Shown here: in pieces, positions 7,772-15,397 of the stretch
Position numbering within the stretch: the first letter of the stretch is position 1
Layout of the letters: each line of letters starts with the position of its first letter
Assembly (NCBI GenBank): GCA_035651635.1
Contig: DASRFK010000060.1
Coordinates: 1-28,876, forward strand
Source of the DNA: JANXQE01 sp035651635
GTDB taxonomy: Bacteria; Verrucomicrobiota; Verrucomicrobiia; Limisphaerales; UBA8199
DNA length: 28,876 nt
Direction of reading: 5' to 3'
Program-made: the position numbers and the translations under genes
Notes under the pieces: generated by a model
What the model was told of the DNA's origin: nothing
Databases searched by the model: none
What the model saw: the letters and a program-made list of their open reading frames with translations, nothing else

Positions 7772-10700
7772 TCATTGTCCCACGACCCGATAGAATGCGG
7801 CGCTGTTTGTTGGCGGCAGCGAGATGCTATTGCCAGTGATTGAGGCGCCGAAGGTTTGCCAGACAGGATTGTCCAGATTGGTGGCTTGCTGCACCTGATA
7901 AGGACCGGTCCCACCGGTCCAGCTTAAAAGGAGCTGGCCCGACGGGTTGGTCAGGCTCGCCATGATTGGCGCAGGCGTCTGAACCACGACGGTCAGTGTC
8001 GCGGTGGCGGACAAATTCCATGGATCAGTCACACTGACGACAAGCGTGTTGGTACCCACGTCTGACCCCAGTGGTGTGCCGGAAAGTGAACCGTCAGCAG
8101 CGACGTTCAACCAGTCAGGCCCGCTGACTTTAGCGAAAGTCAATTTATCCCCGTTCAAGTCACTGGCGTCTGCCGCGAGGCTCGCGGAATAGCTGGTGCC
8201 GACAGGAGCATTGGCCAGCGTGTAATCAGTAGCGGAGAACGCCGGAGGCCAGTTGGGGACGGCGCTGACGGCGGCAATGACAACATTCGCGTCGCTGGGC
8301 AACAGAAGACTTTGGATGGCCTTGGTCGGATCGAGCGCGAAGGTGTAACCATATAAATAGAGGGAATTGTTCTCCGAAGAAGAGCCGTTGCTGCTATTGC
8401 GGTAACCCATGGGGATGGCTTTCGTTTCTCCGGGATAATTCTGCGGGCCAAACCAATCACTGAAACTTTGCACAAACGTCGCCGTGCTCAGATCGGTGTA
8501 GGTCACCGTGAATGATTGTGAAGGTTGATTTCCATTCACACCAGTGGCTAGCAGGCGTATCGCGGCATAGTTCCCGGCCGGAAGCGCAATGGTCTGGCCG
8601 TCACAACTGACGACATTCGTCGAGTCGATCGGTCCAAAATTGAAGAGGGTGTTGTTCCAGGTTTGGCTGCCGCCTAGCAGTGTTCCGGAGTAGGCATGAC
8701 CAGTGCCGTCGATACCGCCGGTCGCCGGATTGGTAAAGGTCGAACCGTCCGCATAAATGCCCGCCTCGTTGTAAATTGCCGTCAAAGTGACGGGAGCCGG
8801 GTTCATGGCCAGCGTCATCGCCAGCAGAATGAGGTTCGAGTCGGCTGCCAGTGTGATGCTTTTGACTGTTTTGGTTTGATCCAGAGTGAATACATAGCCA
8901 TCGACAAAAACATTCAACGTCTGCGAGGCACCCCCGCTGCGGTTTCTGTAAGACATGGTGAGAACCCTGGTTTCACCGGAAAAGGATTGCTGACTGACCC
9001 AGTCGCTGAAGCTCTGGGTGAACGTGGCAGTGGAATTGTCGGTGTAGGTAACGGTGAACGTTTGCGCTGCCTGGCTTCCGTTGACTGCCGTGGCGAGTAA
9101 TTGCAGTGTGTTGAACTGTCCGGGTGCCACACTAATCGTCTGTCCCGAGCAGGATACCACATCGACGACATTGGGCGGGCCAAAACCAAAAACGAGGTTG
9201 TTCCACGCCAGAGCGGTTCCCAGCAGATTAGCCGACAGCGCCCCGCCGGACCCGTCCAATCCGCCGCTAAAACTGCGCCCGTCGGTGTAAATACCGGCAC
9301 GGTTATACAGAGGCGCCAGGTTGACCGGGGCGGCTCCGGGAATGAAGGGCGGTCCCGAGGGTGTCGCGCTGACTGCGGTGGAGTCGCTGCTCGGTCCCTG
9401 GCTTCCAACGGCGGCGATTTTGTAGTAGTAAGCCAGGCCGTTCGTCAGGTTGGTGTCGGTGTACGAATTCGTCCCGCTTAGGGTGGTGATCGTGGAGAAA
9501 TATCCCGTTGCCCGATCCGAACGCTTCACATTGTAAGCCGTGGCCCCACTGACCGCCGTCCACGATAGATTGACCAACCGGTTACCGCTCTCTGCCGATA
9601 AGGCCGTTGGGATGGTCGCCGGAGAATAAGTAAAATTCGTCGGGGCCGACGGATTTCCATTGGCGACGACGACCAAAGAATAGGTCCCGGCCGGCAGGTT
9701 TTGGGGCAGGACGAATTCCGTCGCAATCACCTTGTTTCTGGTCTGAACGCTGGTGCTGGTCCAATTGAACGTCCGCGCGTAATAGACATTTCCACTGACG
9801 GAGTTCGTCAGCCTAACCAGTGGATAATTGCAGTCCATTTGGAGGTCGTCGCCGTACGCGGCGCCCTCGCTGATCCCGGTGAGATTGGTGCCGGTGAGGT
9901 GATAGGAACCATTGAAGTTTTCGCTGAGGCTGTATATCGCGGGCTGCCCCTCCGGGAGCGGTGTCCCGTCGGGTTTGTAGATATAGAGCGACTGGGAGTT
10001 CTGGCCGCCCACGAACAGCACATTACCATCCGGCAGGGTCAACATGCTGGTGCCAAAAGGTGCGGAGGCTTTATACGTGCTGCTGCCGTTGGGAGCAGTC
10101 ACTGCGGTGAATGCATTAGCTACATAATCGTACTCGTAGAAACTGGTCGGGCCGGTTCCGGCAATGGGTCCCAGGGCGCACAGGATCTTGCCGTTGACCA
10201 TCATCGCCGCAGGGGCATCCACCGCGCCCAACAGATTCGTGCCGAATACCATCGTCGGCCCGGCTATCCAGGAGCCGGCGCTGGTCGGAACGGCTCCCGG
10301 GGTATAGATCGCCGTGTTGGTTGAGCCCCCAATGAAGAACGCATTGCCGTTGGGCAGCAAAAACCCTGGGCCCAGTTCGGCCCCCTGGCCGTAAATCACG
10401 ACCGGCACGTTGCCGTCCGCCACCCACCGGTTGAGTGAAGGGACATAATGCTCCGAGGTCTGCGCGGCGGTATCGATGGTGAGAATGCAGTCGTTGGTCA
10501 GCTTGACCCAACAGACCTCATTCTGGTTCATGGCCTTGCCGGCGGTTTGCCAACTGTTGGCGGCCACATTGTAAATGACGCAGCCGCCAAATTGGCTGAC
10601 GGGCGCCACCAGCACGTTGCCGTTCGGCAGGAGCTTTCCGATTGAATCGGAAAACGCCGGGCCCGGCAATGGGTCCGGTATCCTGGTCCAAACATCATTC

Positions 10701-11152
10701 AACGGATCGAACAACTCGGCGTGGCGGCGCCCCGTTCCATACTCACCGCCGGCCACAAAGATTTTGCCGTTGGTCAGCACGCACGAGGTGAAGAACAGCC
10801 GGGTGTAGTTCATGGTCGAGAAGTGAGTCCAGGTGCCATTCTGGTAACTGCCGTGGATATCGGGCGCCAAACGGCAGCATTGCCCGCTGCCATTGTCGGT
10901 GTAGATCGTGCCGTCGCTGAGCAGCATCGGATGATTCACCCCTTGCGGCGGCGCGCTCGCCAGGGGCGCCCAGGTCCCAGCCACCATTAATGGTTGCCAC
11001 GCGAGCCAAAGAATCAATCCGGCCGGCAATATTCGAAACAAGGCCTTCGGAGCATCGGGTTTTACTCGGCCAAACGCGGGGCAAACGGTTGGTCCGACAC
11101 CACTTACTGGAATCAATCGCGACAAAAAACCTCGGGCGGGTCGACTCGACAT
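7772..11152 (-). CDS. Large secreted kelch-repeat protein with Fn3, two tandem copies of a ~175-residue domain, and Ig-like C-terminus
   Basis: 1126-residue exported protein. The hydrophobic segment at about 38-58 looks like a signal peptide after a long basic leader, so the true start may be internal. Kelch-like blades with GGE, LLPNGNV, FIGGS and LPDGNVLFVGG motifs span about 65-400. A beta-sandwich follows (GAAYGDD at 430-436 to about 510), like the C-terminal domain of galactose-oxidase-like proteins, but I could not find the copper-radical ligands, so I do not call it an oxidase. Fn3 is at 512-598, two homologous domains at 608-783 and 787-966, a putative-Ig/cadherin-like domain at 968-1058, and the shared C-terminal module at 1061-1126 ending AAFYRVVGQ. 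It is most likely a cell-surface binding or adhesive protein. No Shine-Dalgarno sequence is visible at 11152. Confidence 0.85.
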   Translation of the reverse strand: MSSRPARGFLSRLIPVSGVGPTVCPAFGRVKPDAPKALFRILPAGLILWLAWQPLMVAGTWAPLASAPPQGVNHPMLLSDGTIYTDNGSGQCCRLAPDIHGSYQNGTWTHFSTMNYTRLFFTSCVLTNGKIFVAGGEYGTGRRHAELFDPLNDVWTRIPDPLPGPAFSDSIGKLLPNGNVLVAPVSQFGGCVIYNVAANSWQTAGKAMNQNEVCWVKLTNDCILTIDTAAQTSEHYVPSLNRWVADGNVPVVIYGQGAELGPGFLLPNGNAFFIGGSTNTAIYTPGAVPTSAGSWIAGPTMVFGTNLLGAVDAPAAMMVNGKILCALGPIAGTGPTSFYEYDYVANAFTAVTAPNGSSTYKASAPFGTSMLTLPDGNVLFVGGQNSQSLYIYKPDGTPLPEGQPAIYSLSENFNGSYHLTGTNLTGISEGAAYGDDLQMDCNYPLVRLTNSVSGNVYYARTFNWTSTSVQTRNKVIATEFVLPQNLPAGTYSLVVVANGNPSAPTNFTYSPATIPTALSAESGNRLVNLSWTAVSGATAYNVKRSDRATGYFSTITTLSGTNSYTDTNLTNGLAYYYKIAAVGSQGPSSDSTAVSATPSGPPFIPGAAPVNLAPLYNRAGIYTDGRSFSGGLDGSGGALSANLLGTALAWNNLVFGFGPPNVVDVVSCSGQTISVAPGQFNTLQLLATAVNGSQAAQTFTVTYTDNSTATFTQSFSDWVSQQSFSGETRVLTMSYRNRSGGASQTLNVFVDGYVFTLDQTKTVKSITLAADSNLILLAMTLAMNPAPVTLTAIYNEAGIYADGSTFTNPATGGIDGTGHAYSGTLLGGSQTWNNTLFNFGPIDSTNVVSCDGQTIALPAGNYAAIRLLATGVNGNQPSQSFTVTYTDLSTATFVQSFSDWFGPQNYPGETKAIPMGYRNSSNGSSSENNSLYLYGYTFALDPTKAIQSLLLPSDANVVIAAVSAVPNWPPAFSATDYTLANAPVGTSYSASLAADASDLNGDKLTFAKVSGPDWLNVAADGSLSGTPLGSDVGTNTLVVSVTDPWNLSATATLTVVVQTPAPIMASLTNPSGQLLLSWTGGTGPYQVQQATNLDNPVWQTFGASITGNSISLPPTNSAAFYRVVGQ
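8255..9331 (-). repeat. Two tandem ~175-codon domain repeats inside the kelch gene
   Basis: Copy A (8804-9331) and copy B (8255-8794) encode homologous domains sharing AGIYxDGxxF, LLGxxxxWNN, NVVSCxGQTI/VVSCSGQTI, FTVTYTD, STATFxQSFSDW, GET and a GYxFxLDxTK motif. The DNA copies are clearly diverged, so this is an old internal duplication and not a recent one. By eye I know the pattern from secreted proteins of Acidobacteria and Verrucomicrobia, but I cannot give a family name. Confidence 0.75.
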
Positions 11153-11273
11153 AGGAATTAATTTAGAGAATCAGTTTGAGCCAAGCAGCCGCACTTGGCA
11201 ATGACGCGAACTTGACGCGAACCGAGTGGACGACACTGGTGTCGAACGGTCTAAGAGCGTGTTTTAGAATTCG

Positions 11274-11334
11274 GTTTGGAGTCCCGCCTTTAGGCGGCCC
11301 GGCGCCAAAACCGCCTGAAGGCGGGACTCCAAAC
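11274..11334. repeat. Nested palindromic element (24-nt arms, 23/24 complementary)
   Basis: The arm at 11274-11297 is the inverted copy of 11311-11334 with one difference (T versus C), separated by 13 bases. Each arm also contains its own small palindrome, CCGCCT-TT-AGGCGG on the left and CCGCCT-GA-AGGCGG on the right. It can therefore fold as one long hairpin or as two short ones, like REP/BIME-type elements. Confidence 0.75.
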
Positions 11335-11361
11335 TCAGGTTTCCACGCCCAAGCCGAGGTT

Positions 11362-11390
11362 TTAGCCCACGCTCTAAGAGCGTGGGTTAA
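11362..11390. repeat. Perfect 10-bp palindrome with extended stem
   Basis: CCCACGCTCT (11366-11375) and AGAGCGTGGG (11377-11386) are perfect inverted copies around one A. A G-T wobble and three more A/T pairs extend the stem to 11362-11390. It may act as a bidirectional transcription terminator or be another palindromic repeat element. Confidence 0.6.
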
Positions 11391-11450
11391 CAATGATCTT
11401 GTCGGCGAGATCCCGCTAGAACCCGCCGGCCAGAGGCCCCCGCCACGTAG

Positions 11451-11497
11451 CGCAGGCGTTCTCGCCTGCGGGTTCCGGCGGCGTCTCGCCGCAGGAA
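11451..11497. repeat. Two adjacent GC-rich hairpins
   Basis: CGCAGGCG-TTCT-CGCCTGCG (11451-11470) is a perfect 8-bp stem with a 4-base loop. It is followed at once by a second stem, GCGGCG-TCT-CGCCGC, with flanking TTCC/GGAA pairs (11473-11497). Twin hairpins of this kind are often dispersed repeats in GC-rich genomes of this group; copy number cannot be judged from one window. Confidence 0.6.
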
Positions 11498-11535
11498 TAG
11501 TCCCGCGGACCCATTTTTAACCCTCTAAGCAAAAT

Positions 11536-14500
11536 CTACCTCTCCGATCCGTAATACGGTTCGATCTCAACAAAATTGAAGGCTTGTTCCTGATCAAAAG
11601 TCGTTTCCTGTGGTCCGCCTGCCCAGTCGGAAACAAGCAGCTTCGCAGTCGTGCCGTTTGCTCGGAAGACTTTCCAATGGTAGGTAATCCAGACCGGAAT
11701 TTTTGGTTCCGGCCCCGAGGGGTACATTTCGGCAAACGACCGTTTTTGATCGACGTCCACACCCTCGAGCGTCACGCTCCCAATAAATCCTGCGGCCTGT
11801 TCTTTCGTCTTCGCCATTGGCCGAACCAGATCCTGATAGTCACACGAGAACATTTTCATCGAATAAAGCCTGCCCGGCTCCAGGTCTTTGATGGTTTGAG
11901 AAAAAGTGTTCGGTCCTTTGCTGCTTCGTTTCATCCAAAGAAAGGTATCGCCGATGTGCTCGGGATCGGCCGGGCGCCACAGCCCCATGAACCGGCCTTC
12001 AATCCGGCCATATCGCGGAAAGCTCTTTGGCGCGATGCTGCCTTCCTCAGCCGGTTTGAGGGTCCAACCTTCGGTTCCACTCTCAAAATCGGCATTTTGA
12101 ATGTGAGTGAGAAAGAGGGGATCCCTGGTGAGCATGTTGGTATTGCCGTCGATGCCGTAATGTCGGTAAAGCTTGCCGACAAAGCGGACCGTTTCCTCGT
12201 CGGCCAAACTCGAAGTCCACCATTCCAACCCGGCTATTCCGGCCAAAGCCGGATGATTCGCGACAAGATTCATCTGCTGGTCCATCCAGACGTGATAGTC
12301 GACGTTTGGTTGTTTGTTGATGCTGCCCGGTGGCATGGAGAACAACCCGAACGCGATCACCATCTGGTTCTTGACGCCAGGTTGTTTGGTTTCCCAATCC
12401 GCAATGCCCTCCACAAAAGCATTGAGCGCATCCCGGGAACGTTGTTCGCTCGACATTTCGTGCAAGTAGCGTTCGAGAACAACCCGGGAACCGCTATCGA
12501 TAATTGTCCGGATGAAGTTGGTCCCGATCATTTCCTGGTTTAGCTTCTTGCCGCTGCCACCGATGTAGGCATACAGAGTCTTGCCCTGAGGGGCCGTGTC
12601 CGCAGCAACCTGTTTTATCGCCTGGCCGTATACTTGGTGGCTGACTTGTTCCCGCTCCATTCGCTGCAATTGTTCGGGGCTCGGATTCATTCCGGGCGGC
12701 ACCAGCAGGTTATTGACGATAAACTCGTCGATGATGATTCCATCCAGGAAAGGCTCTTTTTTGTAAAAACCAGTCCAGAATTTGAAGTGATCTTCAGCCG
12801 ATTGGCTGGCGGGATCGATTCCGACTTCGCCAATGAAATGTTTTCCCTGCCGGTGCCAGTCCTCGATGACTGTTTGAGTAAGGACGAGGCTGGTCGGGAC
12901 AATTAAAGTCGTGATATTGGGCAAGACTTCTTCACTCAGGAAACTCAGGTCATACTTTCCGTAGGACTTGATTTGGGAGTCAAATCCCAGGCCGCAATGG
13001 ATGAGCTCAGGGATGGCTTTGACCGTTACGCTTTCAATTTGAAGATTGTCTTTAGGTTCAAACCGTAAGCTGTGCCCTCCGCGGTTCACCCAATGCATCC
13101 ATTCGCCAATCGTGGAGTTGTTGCCGGTATGTCTCGCCGAAGCTCCAATCATTTCATCGTCCAGGTAGAGAGCCGGCGTTTCCTGGCCGCGAAAGCTGAC
13201 CGAAACGTATGTCCAACCGTCGTGAGCCCGATTAAATGTGTATGGTTTCCGCGGGTCGGCAGTCGAATTCACCACCAACAACTCCGAAACAATATTGTTT
13301 AGCCTCCGTTCCGGCAGCAGGGTTGCTTTAACCAGGTTAAAGCGGTCATGCGCCTGGATGCCGCGCTTGGCTCCTTCGCCATAGACACTGAAAATGCACC
13401 AAAGCGTCAGCCCATCGGGGCTCATCCATTTTTGCGGGAACCCGCAGGTGAGCCCTTCGCCTTCCGGCCCCATTTGCCCCCAGTCCTCGTAATAGGCAAT
13501 GGTAGACCAAGGCCCCCACGGATTTGGGGCATCGAATATGCCCAATTGCCCGGGGCCCACGTGAAAACAAGTCATCAGGTACCGCTTGAGGCCGGGATCG
13601 TAAACGGCTGACGCCGGGGTCACACCGTTCGTATCGATAAATACAGGCCTGGCCTCCGCGATGCTGCCGGCCCAAACGGCGCCGTTCGGTTCCGCTGCCC
13701 GGAAATACTCGTAGGCTGAACGGTCGCGCATCCGGTTCCGGGGCACTCGCGCGAGGTACAGCGCACTTCCACTGCCGCGGTCAGCCGATTGTCGCGGACC
13801 ATACAGGTAAACATAGCCCGCCAGTGGCGTCGGAACGCCCGTGTAATCCTTTCCGAAAGCGAGAAACTTGGCTGGCTGGAAATTGCCAGCGCCTTTTGGG
13901 AACAACCAATCCGCCCTGGTCCAAGTCGCTCCTTGATTGGTAGACCAGAACAGGGCGTGGTTCACATCCGGCCAAGTCCCGTCTTCCAAATTGACCGTGG
14001 CATAAAGGACTCCATCCACAAAGGCGATCCCAGTGGTTTTTCCCTTTTTTGCAAAAGAAGCCGGGTATTGCGGGTTTTTCCCGCCGTTGATGTTGAGCCC
14101 ATGCCAATGTTCGGCGCTGCCTTCAATCCGCGCGATGCCCAGCGCTACTCGCCCGTCGGAATCCGAGCCGCCGAATCCGCCGCCATCCCCCCAGGCGGCA
14201 TACAACTCATCGTCTGGTCCCCACGTGACCGGCCACAGGTCGCTGCCTGGTGCCGCGTTAGTATAGGTCTGCCAATCCCATGTAATCCCCCCAATTGTGT
14301 TGCTTGGCGGATAGGGCGCTGAACCCCCAACATGGCTCGAAGCTTGCCCTAAGGCCAAGGAACCTATCAGCAGCAGCAAGCACCCCGTGTATCGAAGGAG
14401 GTTGCCAAAACCTTCAGGAACAATCCCTTTCCCTGACTGTCTTCCCGCTCGTCCATCAGGTGTCGAGGGCGGCCGACGGCGGCGCGTGTATTGTGGCAGC

Positions 14501-14571
14501 CTTTTCCCCCTCTCCTCCTCGGGAGGAGAGGAGGCCTTTTCTATGGCCGGTTCGTGGACAATCACGTGCAT
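11536..14571 (-). CDS. Secreted chimeric protein: DUF4185-like propeller plus TIM-barrel-like glycosidase region and C-terminal sandwich
   Basis: 1011 codons. Residues 1-55 are Arg/Pro-rich and encoded by repeat-like DNA containing a 10-bp hairpin (14509-14531). A signal-peptide-like segment follows at about 57-78 (LLRYTGCLLLLIGSLALG). Residues 95-420 resemble the DUF4185 propeller family, with WSTNQGATW, YDPGLKRYLMT and FDAPNPWGPW motifs. About 425-520 is a beta-sandwich, and 521-812 looks like a TIM barrel with acidic candidates in GIIIDEF (611-617), VLERY (698-702) and GLEWW (781-785). A carbohydrate-binding-like sandwich begins near 825 (NADFESGTEGW). Together these suggest an exported sugar-cleaving or sugar-binding protein, but no defined GH family could be assigned. 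Unlike its neighbours it lacks the C-terminal F-[FYL]-R module. Start 14571 is uncertain: no Shine-Dalgarno sequence is visible, and no other ATG, GTG or TTG lies before the signal peptide. Confidence 0.75.
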   Translation of the reverse strand: MHVIVHEPAIEKASSPPEEERGKRLPQYTRRRRPPSTPDGRAGRQSGKGIVPEGFGNLLRYTGCLLLLIGSLALGQASSHVGGSAPYPPSNTIGGITWDWQTYTNAAPGSDLWPVTWGPDDELYAAWGDGGGFGGSDSDGRVALGIARIEGSAEHWHGLNINGGKNPQYPASFAKKGKTTGIAFVDGVLYATVNLEDGTWPDVNHALFWSTNQGATWTRADWLFPKGAGNFQPAKFLAFGKDYTGVPTPLAGYVYLYGPRQSADRGSGSALYLARVPRNRMRDRSAYEYFRAAEPNGAVWAGSIAEARPVFIDTNGVTPASAVYDPGLKRYLMTCFHVGPGQLGIFDAPNPWGPWSTIAYYEDWGQMGPEGEGLTCGFPQKWMSPDGLTLWCIFSVYGEGAKRGIQAHDRFNLVKATLLPERRLNNIVSELLVVNSTADPRKPYTFNRAHDGWTYVSVSFRGQETPALYLDDEMIGASARHTGNNSTIGEWMHWVNRGGHSLRFEPKDNLQIESVTVKAIPELIHCGLGFDSQIKSYGKYDLSFLSEEVLPNITTLIVPTSLVLTQTVIEDWHRQGKHFIGEVGIDPASQSAEDHFKFWTGFYKKEPFLDGIIIDEFIVNNLLVPPGMNPSPEQLQRMEREQVSHQVYGQAIKQVAADTAPQGKTLYAYIGGSGKKLNQEMIGTNFIRTIIDSGSRVVLERYLHEMSSEQRSRDALNAFVEGIADWETKQPGVKNQMVIAFGLFSMPPGSINKQPNVDYHVWMDQQMNLVANHPALAGIAGLEWWTSSLADEETVRFVGKLYRHYGIDGNTNMLTRDPLFLTHIQNADFESGTEGWTLKPAEEGSIAPKSFPRYGRIEGRFMGLWRPADPEHIGDTFLWMKRSSKGPNTFSQTIKDLEPGRLYSMKMFSCDYQDLVRPMAKTKEQAAGFIGSVTLEGVDVDQKRSFAEMYPSGPEPKIPVWITYHWKVFRANGTTAKLLVSDWAGGPQETTFDQEQAFNFVEIEPYYGSER
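14509..14531. repeat. 10-bp palindrome in the 5' end of the 1011-codon gene
   Basis: CCTCTCCTCC (14509-14518) and GGAGGAGAGG (14522-14531) are perfect inverted copies with loop TCG. The octamer GCCTTTTC occurs on each side. Read on the minus strand it encodes the SPPEEER stretch of the predicted N-terminus. It looks more like an intergenic repeat than natural coding sequence. Confidence 0.55.
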
Positions 14572-14686
14572 CGTGAAATAAATCTATCGCGTTTAGATCG
14601 CCGGCTGACGCCAATAGGCTAGGGGTTGAGGAACAAAGGAGAAAGCCGATAAATTGTCTTCCGCACGGCGACCTGTCCATCAGCTC

Positions 14687-14702
14687 GCAGGGCAAACGCA
14701 TC
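14687..14702 (+). repeat. Left copy of a 16-bp inverted repeat flanking the tandem array
   Basis: GCAGGGCAAACGCATC is the exact reverse complement of 15308-15323. The 11-mer CATCAGCTCGC lies just outside or overlapping at both sites (14678-14688 and 15323-15333) but in the same orientation. The pair brackets the array within 24 and 8 bases. Confidence 0.6.
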
Positions 14703-14725
14703 TAAATCCCTTGAGAAGAGGCCCT

Positions 14726-15300
14726 GAGGTAGGGACATCGCGCTGCGATGTCCCCGCCCGCGTTTAGCGGGCGGAACGAATGCGAGAGGAGTTACCTTCA
14801 CATCCAACGTTGCGCCGCTAACGCGGCACGGACGGCGCAGCGCGCCATCCCTACCGCGAGAAAGAGCACCCGTGAGGTAGGGGCATCGCGCTGCGATGTC
14901 CCCGCCCGCGTTTAGCGGGCGGAACGAATGCGAGAGGAGTTACCTCACATCCAACGCTGCGCCGCTAACGCGGCGCGGACGGCGCAGCGCGCCATCCCTA
15001 CCGCGAGAAAGAGCGCCCTTGAGGTGGGGACATCGCGCTGCGATGTCCCCGCCCGCGTCCAGCGGTCGGAACGAATGCGAGAGGAGTTACCTTCACATCC
15101 AACGCTGCGCCGCTAACGCGGCGCGGACGGCGCAGCGCGCCATCCCTACCGCGAGAAAGAGCGCCCGTGAGGTGGGACATGGCGCTGCGATGTCCCCGCC
15201 CGCGTCCAGCGGGCGGAACTAATGCGAAAGGAGTTACCTTCACATCCAACGTTGCGCCGCTAACGCGGCACGGACGGCGCAGCGCGCCATCCCTACCGCC
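14726..15300. repeat. Tandem array, four copies of a ~148-bp palindrome-rich unit
   Basis: Copies start at 14726, 14874, 15021 and 15169; the last stops at 15300, about 16 bases short. Each unit opens GGTAGGGA or GGTGGGGA and closes TCCCTACC, so its ends are inverted. The outer 20 bases match in 17 of 20 positions in copy 1. Inside are further hairpins: ACATCGC-GCT-GCGATGT, a CCGCCCGC/GCGGGCGG stem and a GCCGC-TAAC-GCGGC stem. Copies 1 and 4 share one version of the third stem, and copies 2 and 3 another. The unit looks like a non-autonomous MITE-like or structured-RNA-like element amplified in place. Confidence 0.85.
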
Positions 15301-15307
15301 AGAATTC

Positions 15308-15323
15308 GATGCGTTTGCCCTGC
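15308..15323 (-). repeat. Right copy of the 16-bp inverted repeat flanking the tandem array
   Basis: GATGCGTTTGCCCTGC is the exact reverse complement of 14687-14702 on the other side of the array. It starts eight bases after the last repeat unit ends. Confidence 0.6.
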
Positions 15324-15397
15324 ATCAGCTCGCGGTCCCCCTTGTCCTCAAACAAGACTCGCGATATTCTGATTCAAAATCCGCAACCGATCGTGAC

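Larger units (their letters stand above)
11153..11535. other. Repeat-rich intergenic region
   Basis: 383 bases between two minus-strand genes with no supported gene. It holds three sets of strong inverted repeats (listed separately) and a 12-bp direct repeat, TCTAAGAGCGTG, at 11250-11261 and 11373-11384. The region looks like a landing zone for small palindromic elements. It would be transcribed between the two genes if they form one unit. Confidence 0.65.
14572..15397. other. Intergenic region dominated by a tandem repeat array
   Basis: 826 bases between the chimeric protein gene and the papain-like hydrolase gene. It contains a unique-looking stretch (14572-14725), the four-copy array (14726-15300), and about 97 bases leading into the gene at 15398. 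Open frames running through the array repeat the same peptide in each copy and are products of the repeat, not genes. Confidence 0.75.

Noticed and set aside
9912..11000. Galactose-oxidase-type copper radical active site in the kelch domain
   Set aside because: The propeller resembles that family, but I could not find the Tyr-Cys pair or the expected Tyr/His copper ligands.
14896..15249. Open frames through the tandem array giving repeated peptides (for example GRNECERSY)
   Set aside because: The same peptide recurs in every copy because the DNA is repeated; no domain, no start site, and several frames on both strands are open at once.
14726..15300. CRISPR array
   Set aside because: The units are ~148 bp and repeat end to end with no unique spacers, and no cas gene is near.
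15167..15397. Upstream extension of the papain-like hydrolase into the repeat array
   Set aside because: The first 77 codons encode the repeat-derived peptide; ATG 15398 is the first start outside the array.
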